Positions 31,101 through 42,310 of a DNA stretch of 64,000 nucleotides are shown here, piece after piece. Origin of the DNA: Strigamia acuminata (lineage: Eukaryota; Arthropoda; Chilopoda; Geophilomorpha; Linotaeniidae); NCBI GenBank assembly GCA_949358305.1, contig OX442321.1, forward strand, positions 10,255,605 through 10,319,604. The letters are read 5' to 3'. Under the pieces are notes generated by a model. It saw only the letters and a list, made by a program, of their open reading frames with translations, ran no database searches and was not told the origin of the DNA. The stretch's first letter is position 1. Each line of letters opens with the position of its first letter. A program made the position numbers and the translations under genes.

Positions 31101-34100
31101 ATTATTATTGTTACATTTTAGCGCGCGTTTGTAACAGCGACGAAAACAAGGAAAAAACAGCAAATTGAGTTGATTCAAACAGCTTTGCTGGCTGAAGAAG
31201 AAAAGCATCGTGTTGAGCGTGAAAACTTTTTGATTACTGCTACCGCTGTTTGCATGCAAGCGGCATACGAACCGGCTTTGTATCATGCTGTTGAGGATCA
31301 CGATGATTGTAATCGAGTGAAAATGTGACCGCTTGTCAAATCTACATCGTATTTATTTACCGTTTTAGTGGACGACGACCAGTCAGATCAGCAGGCGAAG
31401 GCCACAACTCATCACATTCAAGTGGCGCAGTCGCTTTTCCCATCTTGTCTGTGTTCGGCCGCCGTTCCCATCATCAATCTGCTCGACGATGCCGCTGTCA
31501 ATCCTGACGGCACAGCAGGCACGTAGTGTATTTTGCTCGGTTTTTTCGCGCTAATCATGTCGTGTTTTGTCTTTCAGTCTATCAAGTTGCTCATCAAACT
31601 ATTTGGAACTGTCTTGTGGAAGATCCGGCTTTGTTTTTACGTCATTTTCTGGAAAAATTAACTCGGGAACGTCAAGATGAAATGATTCAAATTCTTCGAC
31701 GTTTTATTCGTTTTTTCCCAAACTTACCTCCTCAGTCTGGATTTGTTCTGTTTAATTATCTTGTGAGAATTTTTTTAAAAAAAATTTGAGGATATTTTGT
31801 TGTTTTACTCAAAGATTTATTTTCTAGGTGGGTTATGTAATGTTTTACGTAAGAACTCCGACGGAAGGTGGCCAAGAACACATCGGAAATGCACTTTCAT
31901 TACTGTGGATGGTCGTTCCAAGTGTGGAGGGAATTTTATTAAAAGATTTAAAACAAATACTCCGTAAAGAACAATGCGATGTAAGAACGAGTGTAATGTG
32001 CCATCCAATATTGCTATTACAACTTGTTATTCCAAATTGATTTGATTAGACGACTTTACTTATAACCGCGAACGTGCCGAGTGCCAAGAAAGTGATAATT
32101 CACGGTCCGGATGCTGGAGGGATTCCATCACAATTTCCGGTCCACGAAGACACGCAATTCTCATCCATTTTACAGGATTCGATTGAATTTTTTGGTATTG
32201 AAGAATCCGAACAAGACGAATGGCACTTGGTTGATCATAAAACAAGTACGACACGAAAGCCAACTTTAATTTTCCCCATCACCTTCACTAAATTCTTTTT
32301 GTTTTTGTTTTTGTTTTGATTTTAGATCATATTCATAACCCAAATGCATTTGTGCGGGATTTTTACTTCTTTAAACGATCGCAATATCCACAATTGGTGA
32401 TGGTCCAATTTAATACAAAACAGTCGTACGCTGCCTTGCAAAAGCAGTCGTTTGGTAATAAGTTTGTTGAGATGGGTAAAGTATTGCTCATGCTCTCAAT
32501 ACTGCAGAGCTCTAACCAGCTTGCCCAGCGAGTCTTTTTCCTCCACGAGGAATTGCAGAAATTGCCTTCATTTCCGCGCAAAGCGCTAGAAGCTGAATTC
32601 GGTATGTACGATGGACAACTGGGAAAAGTAAGTTGACATTAGTAATACAATTTCGATTGCATTAATCAAGCGTGTTGTATTTATGACTGTATTCCTTTTT
32701 TTTTTTTAGAGTTTGCTCAGTTTAGACGTGTTTCATAAATTGATGTGGGTCAAGTTGGTGGCTCGAATGTTTGAAGGAATGGCGGGCACATTTGCACATT
32801 CTTCAGACATACATTTATTCATGAATGTTTTGAATGGAGCTCTCATCTTGCATTGTGAGGATTCCATTGTCTTGCGAATGTGTTGCGCTACTTTCATCAA
32901 TGCCGCTCGACATTTTAAAAATATCTTTGCGTCAAATGGGTAAGAAAACACACGGCGCAAACGCACGATTTAGATGAGAATTGAACAAATGCATTTTTCT
33001 CTTCTTAATTTCAAATAGATATTTGCTTATTATCCCGACAATGTTACGTATTTACACTACGCATCAGACCAATCCATTACTGTGCAGGACCATTGAATTT
33101 GTTATCAAGCAGTTTTACATTTTACATCGAAAACCGTTTATTTTGCAAATGTTCGGTAGTGTTGCTCCAATTCTGGATATTGATGTTACTAATGAAATTG
33201 GGGACGTGAATAAAGTGTGTAAAAAAAGTGATCATTTTAAAGATTTATTCCAGTTAATTAAAATGTTTTTTTGTTCTTCAAGGTTGAAGCTAAAGCGTTT
33301 TTCAAACTATTGTTAACGTTGGAAAAAGCAGCTAACGATTCCCTTGACATTATGGAAATGGTTGAAGGAGAGAAGCCACTTAAAGCTTTGGATTTTTGTT
33401 ATCAACTGGAGCCTGACGTGATGCCAGTTCTTGATGCCATTTCTCTCTGCGTTACCGTCGTCGCGTACGCTGCCGATTCTCTTCGTGGACATCAGATGCT
33501 GGTAAAACGATATCATTTGTTTATATGTCATTTGTTTGCACGCCTTTCTTTTTTCTAGACAATTTTGGAGGCAGTTCTTCCGTTTTATTTGAAACATTTG
33601 CAATTACAAACAAACAAAGATGGACCTGGTTCAAGTAGACAAGAACTGCAGACAATTCATCAAATTTCCGTGTGCATCAAAACACTGATAAACAACTGCG
33701 AAGCACTCACAAAGTATGCTCAACTGCTCGACTAATTGCAAACTAATTATTTTGAAACGAATTATTGTTAGAAATTACTCGGGACCTCAGACTACGATGA
33801 CCAATTTACGTGGATCTAGCATCAAAAACCCATCACGACCAACCTTCACTGCAACGTTCGAATTTGATGACGAAAATCAAACTCGGTAATGCGTTTGTTT
33901 ATGTTTTTTGTTACTTTCTTAAACTTAAAAAAAAATAATGATTAATGTTTTCTTTAAAGTTTTGTTTCTGATCACGCTGCACGAAGACATTACGAACGAG
34001 ACATGGAGGACAGTGAAGGAATTCGCAGTGAATTCCGAAAACCTCGCGATGCACTTCTGAATGTCGTGGCAGAATTTTTAACTAAATGCACGTCACGTTT

Positions 34101-37100
34101 AGCCGAGCTCAACAAACGTATGGGTCAAGAAAACAAAATTCAAGACCTTTTGGATACAAAATGTCACATCGTACGAAATCCAATTGTTCCCCTTTTTTTT
34201 TAAAAAAAAGACTAATTCTCAAAAAATAATGTTCCATCTTTAGCGATTAGCCGATGTTGCACACAGCCTGTTGAAAGTGTCTCCCTACGACCCTCTTACA
34301 ATGGCGTGCAAAGGTTTACAACGGTACACGAACGACATTTTACCAATGACCGACTGGTCTCAGGAGTCGGTACGACCCGCACTGATTACTGTCATGCGTC
34401 GTTTGGACAAAACCTTTACCAAAGTGTACAAAAAAGCAGCAATTCGAGTACGACACATTAACTTTTCTATTAAATTAAAAAAAAAAGAAACATACGAGAA
34501 ATTAACGTTTGTTAATGTTACAGCGGAACATAGATTGGGATGCAGCTGCAAGTTTATTAAAAGGCGTTTACCAGACATTGGCTCGGCATCCCTACATCGC
34601 ACATTTGCCTCATTTAAAGGTCATCAACTTCTGCATAGTTTTCATTCTCGTGCTAATTTGTTTTTAATGAATAGGCGTTGATAATCGTGTGCCAAAGCAT
34701 AATCCTAGGGGATGCTGGGGTGCAATTCGTCGAGGAAAGTATTTCAAACATGACATCATCGGCAGCGATCTTAAACCAAGCGCCTCCGCAGCATTTCAGT
34801 TCTATTACCGTCCGACTAATAGCCATGCAGATGCTTGCTCTTGGAGATACGTTCTCTTTAGAGCAGGTCTGCGGTGGCAGTTCGGTGTTTCCAACTAGTG
34901 AGAAAACGGAAAATATCTTGATGGATTTGATTTTGCCATTGTGTCTCAGAACTGGGTGTGGAAGAAGAGGTACGGTGTTTAATTGTTTTGTTTTGTTTTG
35001 TTTTGTTTTAAGCACTGGAAATGACAATTAAAGCGTTTATTTATTGCAGACATGCCATGTCTTCGGCGATCAGATGTGACGTTCGCGTTAAATGTTATCT
35101 TGAACGCTTTGAATCCGCCAATGACTAAATCACCGACCAGTTTACAGCAATCTAATAAGGCGGATCTTCGAGTTGGTTTTAGTACTGTGGAAAAATCACC
35201 GGTGAAAATTAAAGGATCCGTCTTCCAAGTTGCGTTTTTGGGACTAAAAATTGTGATGGTGTGCTTCGAAGTGCAATTGACATCGAATTGGCACAGGATC
35301 GCTAAATGCATTCGAGAAATGGGAAATAGATATCAAGGTAATTTATTCTCGTCAATTTTTTTTAAAACATCGTTTGAGTAATTTAATGTTGTTGTTTATA
35401 TTTAAAGGCGGAATAGATTTGTGGAATTTTTTAGATTTTGTTGTCACACACAAGACTCCACTTTTTGTTCTTCTTCTGCCTCTTATTCAGCACAGGGTAA
35501 TTATGTTTTAGCTTCATAGAAATGAGAAAGTATTGATGATTTTTTTTTGATTTTTTTAAAATAAGGTTGTGCACGTGATTTGCGACAGTGATGCAGAATA
35601 CTACTACCAGCAATTAATTGCTGAAAAATTACAAAGTTTTAGTCTTCCTTCACCACGTTGTAAAGGAACTTTGCTCGTGGAATTAGCTCAGGAAATGAAA
35701 AAATTGAAAGAAGAGTTGGCTACGAAAAAACCTTGTAGATAATTTATTGGATGATTTATTCAATACCAAATGTATATTAATTACCAATTGTTTCCGTTCT
35801 AATAGCAACCGAAACAGAGCGCAGAAAATCTGTTGATCCCTACATGGAGCTTCCAACTCGTAAGCAGAGATCGAGTTTTGCTGAATTTCTAACAGAAGTG
35901 ACAAGTGGAAACAATGGTGCGCGACATAGTCAGTCGAGTACCGCAGCCCCCAAATTAGGTAATTCAACATAAGGTAGAGATGTGCCTTTCTTTTCCCGTT
36001 GCTTAATTCATATTTCTGCAGTTTCAGGAATGTCAGTTTCTAGCAGTAGTGTTACATCACAAAAATCAGGTCTTATGCGACAATGGAGTGTTCGCAGTGA
36101 AAGTAGAACACAGAAGGGTTTCAGTATACGACTTCGACAATCAGAAGGTGGACGTGGCGCACAAGTGTTGAGACGTACGAGTATTCATAACATGGAAGGT
36201 CGTAGCTCCCAAGGTGCGAATTGAAATCGGTTTTCCATTTTCGTCTAATTGATTTTACTTGCTATCACTTTGTACAGAATTAACCAACTCTAGTTCGCCT
36301 TCTGTCAGCTCCGAACCGCGATTAATTCGTCAATCGACCGTAAACATACGGCTACCTATTGGCAAGAAAACTACAGTCGTATCTGAAGTGCCATCATTAC
36401 CTCAAAGTCCATCAGCAGATGATGGCGACCCTTCGCGTAAACATCGACTACAACGTCAAATGGCTCAAAGTCGAAAAACATTCCGTTTCCGATCCAGTCG
36501 CAAAGGCAACGTAGAAGTAAATAATAATAAAAAATTATATTAAAAATTTTAAAATATTTAAAAATTAATTTTTTTTTTATAAATTTCAGTCCTTAACGGC
36601 TCTTCCATTGTCAACTGTTGACGTTGAACAAGTAGAAGTGAAACCAATGGAATCGATTTTAGTCGAAGAAGACTACGGAGCATCAGTGCCGACAAATCTG
36701 TCTGTGGCCCCGCTTCCGGTCACGTCTCCAACTCAGTCCACACCTTCAGAACCCACTGCGTCATCTCAATCGGCGTTACTTTCGCCAAATTCAATTTCAG
36801 TTTCAATCGCTGTATCGCTGGCGCCTCCTTCCAGTCGATCGACATTATCAACTCCATTATCCACAGCCACAGCGACAACATCTGCGTCTTCCGATTCGCA
36901 AGTCCATCCACCACGACGCCGTGGTGGCGCATTGAAATCGCGCTCTCCTTCGGCCAGCCCCGACAACCGAACGAAGGGTTCCGAAGAGCACTATCAAACT
37001 TCTATTTCCGAAGTCGATTCAGCAGAATCCTTGAGCAACAGCGAAAATTCAGCTCTGCTCAAGGGAAATGAGAAATCACGTTCACAGTCTTCGCTTTTTG

Positions 37101-37138
37101 TAGTATTTGATCCGCGAGACGAAGATACGTTGCTTTAA
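19231..37138 (+). CDS. unc80: UNC80, NALCN channel complex subunit
   Basis: I reconstruct 56 coding exons (10,665 nt, about 3554 residues with all cassettes), listed in the block entries below. UNC80 is a very large HEAT/armadillo-like scaffold that binds UNC79 and the NALCN sodium-leak channel and sets neuronal resting excitability. The family is recognised along the whole length: PLPIQTFLWRQT at the start, SFEKVLVQN and ETKLLYTLHW, YLDIAVLRC, CPHGCGDSHRG, LYCDIRQLL and FRRVALS, EAPVIARAALLLECA, DDEDFLDEASVN, CPFALKM, LEKLTRERQDEM, FPVHEDTQF, FYILHRKPF, GEKPLKALDFCYQ, MTDWSQESVRPALI, WNFLDFVVTHKTP. No frameshift or stop was found. It is slightly longer than human UNC80 (about 3258), partly from cassettes and the serine-rich C-terminus. 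AATAAA at 37904-37909. Confidence 0.95.
19847..21375 (+). other. UNC80 intron 2 (1.5 kb)
   Basis: No coding content is supported; the frames at 20117-20317, 20649-20909 and 21048-21276 are not recognisable. An RFX-like X-box sequence GTTTCCTAGCAAC lies at 20725-20737; such degenerate sites are common by chance. Long introns flanking microexons often hold splicing enhancers, but none is identified here. Confidence 0.5.
22254..24010 (+). other. unc80: UNC80 exons 6-11
   Basis: Exons: 6 22254-22422; 7 22494-22716; 8 22783-22889; 9 22950-23279; 10 23340-23611; 11 23685-24010. Exon 9 contains an apparent 38-nt GT-AG segment (23032-23069), which I kept as coding because removal would break the frame and it is too short for a normal intron. 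Exon 9 also has a CEVCHAVLYN then CKCGK pair (continuing into exon 10) that could bind a metal. Exon 11 is Pro/Ser-rich. Confidence 0.85.
24474..25570 (+). other. unc80: UNC80 exons 12-16: run of five symmetric cassette-type exons
   Basis: Exons: 12 24474-24539 (66 nt), 13 24936-24959 (24), 14 25331-25357 (27), 15 25423-25449 (27), 16 25541-25570 (30). All five start and end in phase 1 and are multiples of three, so any combination keeps the frame between exon 11 and exon 17. Exon 12 encodes a hydrophobic stretch (LLFKVPGLELSLFWG). Exons 13-16 encode short linkers (GPTGTPES, ALSPSPSLK, GLSPGPSMS, ALTGVNVYPS). Exons 14 and 15 resemble each other. Each has a pyrimidine-rich acceptor and a GT donor. 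Exons 13-16 are of typical microexon size. Confidence 0.7.
25635..30322 (+). other. unc80: UNC80 exons 17-31
   Basis: Exons: 17 25635-25839; 18 25916-26258; 19 26320-26537; 20 26601-26845; 21 26926-27113; 22 27174-27482; 23 27562-27755; 24 27819-28272; 25 28339-28551; 26 28625-29024; 27 29091-29357; 28 29437-29759; 29 29832-29930; 30 29993-30146; 31 30228-30322. Exon 20 has the conserved CPHGCGDSHRG block. The exon 23/24 junction has a second in-frame choice (donor 27752 with acceptor 27814); I chose the pair that gives IGCWLK. Exon 28 has a tandem CAGCAG acceptor. Confidence 0.85.
30477..33501 (+). other. unc80: UNC80 exons 32-43
   Basis: Exons: 32 30477-30615; 33 30675-30783; 34 30840-31047; 35 31122-31308; 36 31369-31518; 37 31578-31762; 38 31828-31980; 39 32050-32245; 40 32326-32627; 41 32710-32939; 42 33019-33214; 43 33283-33501. 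The intron between 36 and 37 must use a GC donor at 31519-31520 to keep frame. Conserved blocks include WRFRYQSWPRMEDN, PPPGIDFTLPSP, FPVHEDTQF and FVIKQFYILHRKPF. Confidence 0.88.
33559..37138 (+). other. unc80: UNC80 exons 44-56 and C-terminus
   Basis: Exons: 44 33559-33713; 45 33772-33885; 46 33960-34170; 47 34244-34447; 48 34524-34619; 49 34675-34969; 50 35050-35337; 51 35408-35496; 52 35566-35734; 53 35806-35958; 54 36022-36213; 55 36278-36516; 56 36590-37138 (stop 37136-37138). The last four exons encode a Ser/Arg/Pro-rich, probably disordered tail, which is usual for UNC80. Confidence 0.88.
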
Positions 37139-39525
37139 AAATAGAAACATAGAAATTTAATAGAAAAATATAAGAATAGTTGAAATACCATTCCAAGAGT
37201 ATTTATTTACATCGAAATAGATGTTAATTTTATGTTATTATTATTTAATTTAATATATTATTATTATTGTCACCAATTGTTCTTCAGTTTTAATCGTGTA
37301 TTTTGCAATTGTCGTTGAGACTTTTGCACTGTGGATTTCTTCACGACGTGCCAAAAATGAGAAAAAGTATAAGAAATTATTGTTTGTGTTATTATAAACG
37401 TGCCAGTCTTACATTTTACTCGATGTTAGAGTTAATCTTGGATAAAATTGTTCAAAGGCAGCTCGAGTCGTTGGGAAGGGAAGTGTTACAATGTGTCACG
37501 TAGTTGTGTATTTATTGTTGTTATTTGTTGATTTTGTTGTTTACTACAGAGTAATTATTATTCTCTATTCGGGAGCCCTGCTCCCGCAATCCCGGTTTCA
37601 AAATTTGTGCAGTTGGAAAAAAGTGGAACAATACAATTAAGTATTTATCATTTTTTGTATTTATTTTTGATAAAAATGACTTTGTAAATTTGTCCGATTA
37701 TGTTCTCGACATTGTATCGCAGGCGAGCCGATTCATTTCGCTCGTTTGTCCCTAGTCTGCACCGTTTTCCCAGTAGCTTTCCTTTCTATCTTTGGAGGTA
37801 ATTTGTTCTACAAGTAGACTTATCAATTATGCTTTGTGAAAGTGTAGAAAAATTGTGTTGACACGAGTTTCTCGTTCCCTAATTTGTGCTTTAACGTGAA
37901 ACAAATAAAAGTGAGATTTTCATTCATTTTTGTTTTTGAAGTAATAAATCACAAACGAGCAGCGATTATATTAATGACGCAGATCGAAGAGCATTTTTAC
38001 AAATCAAAATTTTTGTGAAAATAGAACTTTGTGATATTTTCTACAGACGTACGGTAGCTTTTTTTTACAGATGCTAAAAAATTTTTGTGGTTAATTTTTT
38101 GTCACTAGGTGGAATATGTGTGGCAGAAAGTTGTCACACTTCTCGAAGTTTCCATAGTTTTTGATTGGCTATGCAGATTATCCTTTGATAGCAGTTCTAT
38201 TTTGCATATTCTTTTTTAAGCTTGTCTTCGAGCACAGTTTTCGCCATTCGGTGTTCCGGCTCGGTGGAGGACATCGACGCTTTACATTTCCTATAGTGAG
38301 TAGATTGGTTTTTAAAATTTTATATTACACTTTATGCTTTTATTTAATTGTGGTTTTGTTTTGTTTTCACAATGCGTTATTAATTTAAAAAGTGCAATAC
38401 GCTTTAATTAGTTTTCTATAGCGTGTTTTTTTTTAATAGAACAAGAGGTTTATCTTAAGTAGTTTCTGTCAAACTATCGACTGTGTTTCATATCTTAACT
38501 TTACATTTTATAGCGCATTATTTAATACAAATGGCGCACGCATGTTTAATCTGTTGCTTTTATTTTAGTTTTGACCTTTTCTTTTATTTTTATACCGGTA
38601 TGGTTTATTAATTTTATAAGTTGCGAATTGTTTTTTAGGTTCAACCATAGTGCCAATCCAGCCAGTGGATTCAACACTGAAGAATTTGATTTATTAGAAT
38701 TTTTGGTTCAATTTATTTTGTAATTTTTTTTCAATTTTGCTTAAATTTATTTTGTAAATTTATTTCTTAGTTTAAAGTGTAATAAAATTTATTTGTTGTC
38801 TTTTATAGTTTCTTTATGTAGTTTGAAATAAAACTACATAAAAAACTATAAATTGATACTTTTAAAATTCTCTTGGTATTTTATTTACATACTTTACAAT
38901 AAACAAATAAAAATGGGGAATCTGTATACCCACCCACCATCCCCCTTTTTTATTCTAAGTCCAAACCTATAAAATTTTGGCAGCGATTCGCCTTATTGAT
39001 TTTAGGACTTAGAAAAATTTTGCAGAAATGACATAGCTTATAGAAAATAAAACTTTATTGAAATGAAAATACACTATACAAAAAAAAACTTAGAAATTTT
39101 TCCTTAAAAGGAAAAAAAATGGCAAATAAAACATTTAAGCGGGTTATAACGGACCATTTAAGGATAATCTCGGGTAAATATCCCCCTTGAGACTCCGCCG
39201 TTTTACCACACCCAGGACCCAGAGTGTGCCACGCTCTGGGTCCCCAAAAAGATGTCCCACGATGTCTTCCTGATGTTGATGTATTTTAACCTATGGAAAA
39301 TAAAGATAAATACATAATTACACTAAAATAAAAATTATACACAATTGAAAACAAAAATTATACAAAATTGAAAACAGAAATTACACAAAAAAGTTAATAA
39401 AAACTGAATAAAAATTATACAAAAACAATAAACGAAATTATACAGTTATTACGATAATTATAATACCATTAAAATAGATATTAAATAGAATCTAGATATT
39501 AAATAGAATCTGGAAATTGATTTAA
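37139..39525. other. UNC80 3'UTR and downstream non-coding region
   Basis: AATAAA at 37904-37909 probably ends UNC80. Beyond it the DNA is A+T-rich. Short exon-like frames with weak splice signals occur (about 37561-37755, 38108-38218, 38641-38722), but none is recognised or long enough to call. A 10-bp-stem hairpin (GGACCCAGAG ... CTCTGGGTCC) lies at about 39215-39242. Near-repeats of ATTATACAAAATTGAAAACA fill about 39335-39425. Confidence 0.5.
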
Positions 39526-39864
39526 GCTGTCCGAGAATTCGTTTCTTCATTGCTGTCAGAGAATTCGTTTCTTCATTGCTGTCAGAGATTTCTTTTCTTC
39601 ATTGCTGTCCAAATTATTAGTCCGCGTCATTCGGCCGGTGCCATAGACAAACCTATTTTTAAAAAACGAATAATAAGTACCTTAAAAAATGCAAAGTAAG
39701 CAACTTAAAAAATTCAAAGTAAGCAACTTAAAAAATTCAAAGTAAGCAACTTAAAAAATTCAAAGTAAGCAACTTAAAAAATGCAAAGTAAAGTAAGCAA
39801 CTTAAAAAATGCAAAGTAAAGTAAGCAACTTAAAAAATGCAAAGTACAGTAAGCAACTTAAAAC
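39526..39864. repeat. two small tandem repeat arrays
   Basis: 39526-39610 holds three copies of a 26-bp unit (GAATTCGTTTCTTCATTGCT core). 39680-39864 holds about eight copies of a 22- to 28-bp unit (core AAAGTAAGCAACTTAAAAAA), where later copies gained an extra AAAGT. Both are non-coding. Confidence 0.8.
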
Positions 39865-40555
39865 AATTAATAAATTGACAACAAAAGACTGATAACGAAA
39901 TTATACATTCCGAAATAAAATTACCCGTAGGTAAAACATGCATAAAAAAAAAACAACTAAAGAAACAGATTAGATAATCACTCGCTCTAGCCGTGCTTAA
40001 AAAATAATAACAAATCTAAACTAAAGCTAAAAGCTAAAAAAGTAAAACCGGATAAAACTCACCGCAGACCGTTGCGTGTTTTGCCTCCGAGCAGGAAAAA
40101 CCACCGAGTGAAAACCTCGATAAAAACTGAGATAAAAAAAAACGAAAATGCAAAATACAAATGCCTCGTGTTTTCATTTGAATATCCAATCAAAAATCCT
40201 AGAAATATTTCGAAAAAATGTCAACTTCTTGCGAGCTGTCACCTGGTGCTAAAATTGCAACACAAGCCGCAGCATAAAAATATAACGACGCTCTAAGTAG
40301 AGTGGTTGCTAAGCAACACACTGCTGTTATCAGTGAAAGGGATGGCGGGACGACGAAAAACACACACACGCGAGTTTCTTGATTAATGATCTACTTTTTT
40401 CGTTAGAGTTTACAATTACAGTTTGAGTAAGTAAATTTATTTTCATCACAAACTAACCGGATAATATAGACATGTGCCGATTTTCAATTCAGGTAAATTT
40501 GTTTTATGCCAAGAAGATGAAAAAAATATATACATGTATAATCAACAACTACACA
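39865..40555. other. intergenic stretch with an X-box-like palindrome
   Basis: No gene is supported; the plus frame 40072-40296 is not recognisable. A perfect palindromic 13-mer GTTGCTAAGCAAC lies at about 40306-40318 and fits the RFX-factor X-box (two GTTGCY half sites). RFX factors drive ciliary genes in animals, but no ciliary gene is identified beside it. Confidence 0.4.
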
Positions 40556-40559
40556 TTTA

Positions 40560-40945
40560 TCACAGAGCGTACCGCAAGGATATCGAAGCGCAACTAACGT
40601 GTTGCAGCGTATGGCGCTTGAACTGACTTTTCTCTCTATCTCTAACCACATCCACCATTTTCCCCATGAGAACAGATAGAATTTTATCGAGAGGATCCAT
40701 CGTACCACGCTGCAACCATTTCGGAATGGTGATTCGTGCATGCGAAAAACCCAATTTGTGCAAAATGTAATCAACTCCATACGGCTCAATGTCTTTTCCC
40801 TCCCAAGATAATAACCGAACAGTGGGTTTGAAATGCCACGTTTTACATTCGTAATTGCGCCAATCCTTTTGAAAATTGTCCGCGACTTTATTCAGTTTTC
40901 GTTCGACGTCACCGTCGGGAGTTTGTGCCATAGCTCTTTCTACAG
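40560..40945 (-). CDS. unrecognised terminal exon of a minus-strand gene
   Basis: A frame of about 128 codons follows a good acceptor (minus-strand TTACAG before 40945) and ends in TGA at 40560. It encodes an ordered-looking, charged segment (motifs NFQKDWRNYECKTW, LLSWEGKDIEPYG, IPKWLQRG, DPLDKILSV) with normal amino-acid composition. I do not recognise the family. The exon upstream cannot be joined with certainty, because the frames at 41035-41120 conflict. It could be a real gene's last exon or part of a decayed gene. Confidence 0.4.
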
Positions 40946-41034
40946 CTGTAATATAATTCATGAATTAATAAACAACTAGCTATACAATTTATTTTAATTA
41001 GTTTGATTCATATTCCGATCATTTTCTTTGATCT

Positions 41035-42310
41035 AAGCCGTGATGAGCTCGTGCAAAAAGAAAAATGCTTCTACAGTCACGAAAATATGGTCTTCAAATT
41101 CGGTGACAAAAGTTTCTTCAACTTTAGGTGGTCAGGCGGCAGTTCTGGCTGCCCTTTAGACGAACTGATGCGCTGATGCTGTCGCTCCGTTATGCCATGT
41201 CCCAAACTCATAGACAAATTCTGAATGATGTGCGTCTCTCTGACACCTTAAAAGTTAAAAGAAACAAACATTGTATGACTAAAATGTACAAATGAAAAAA
41301 TGTCAAACAAAATCAACTGAAATACACTCAACTCTTGCAATTAACTTGTTCTACATCTTAACGAGTTAATGCTTGAGCCAATGACGCTCTGAGCTTCAAT
41401 AGCGAACGAAATACTCGGCTCCTTTAAGCTGAAAAATACCCAATGCTTGGCTCGAAAATTAATGTCGTGAAAACAAGCGAAAGAGATGTGATTGCCATGA
41501 AGTTCTATCGTTCCGCTCAATATTGTGCCGTGTCTAGGCAAAGGACACTCTAGGACATGCAGGGTGCAGGCTAACTGTATTCCCGACACTTTGGTGAGAA
41601 CTTTTTGCCAATGCCGATGATGGTGCCTCGATTTCTTTCAACTTGATTCCTTCATTCGTTTTTTTCTTCATCTTCATCTTCATCTTCTTTCTGCATGACA
41701 GGATCGACCTTTTGATCGACGTTGACCCGCCATTCATCTCAAGCATGACATCCAAGGAACTGACATGACCCGTTTTAACTGCCGCAAAAACAATCTGCAT
41801 AAGAGAAAAGAAATGTAAATGTTTGAAGTTTGTATCAAGTACATAAGAATTACGTATGGTGCTCGCATTTAAAAGTACAGATGGATCCGTAATCCTATCG
41901 ACAGTTGAGTGATAAAACGATGGAAATATGAGGTTTAACCTCTGATTCAATGGCAGTAATCTATTTGATGCATACGTACGAATTGCTGATTTTGGATTTG
42001 GGTTTGATAACTTTACTCTTCTTCGCCCTCCTGATGCCAAACTTTCCTGCATAACAACAAAAAGCAAAAACAGTATCATCTAGAATATCATTTTAGAGTA
42101 GTCGTGTCTATTAGTTTACTGGATCAAAAGCAGGCTTCGCATTCGCACAATTTTCAACGCGACAACAGCCAGGAACTTTGAAATGTCAGCTGGAAGCAAT
42201 TTGATGAAAAAAGAAATTAATACTTATGGTAATTAGCATTAATGATTGGGTTGAACTCACAATTCGTGATACCAACACGGTAGTAGTTACAATTTTCATA
42301 TTTCTTGATG
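41035..42310 (-). other. exon-like pieces of an unresolved minus-strand locus
   Basis: Minus-strand pieces with splice-like ends are: 42300-42255 (donor GTGAGT); 42190-42115 (a reading with PGCCRVENCANAKPAFDP, donor GTAAAC); 42053-41980 (donor GTACGT); 41775-41605; 41600-41345 (ECPLPRHGTILSG, ISFACFHDINF, KHWVFFSLKE); and 41246-41090 (THIIQNLSMSLGHG). Between 41140 and 41035 two frames are open in turn, and joining them needs a one-base shift. No joining of all pieces gave a continuous frame, so this is either a pseudogene or a gene whose exons I have set wrongly. Confidence 0.3.

Noticed and set aside
38108-38722. Short exon-like frames behind UNC80
   Set aside because: Each is under 40 codons, the phases do not join, and chance frames of this size are expected in such sequence.
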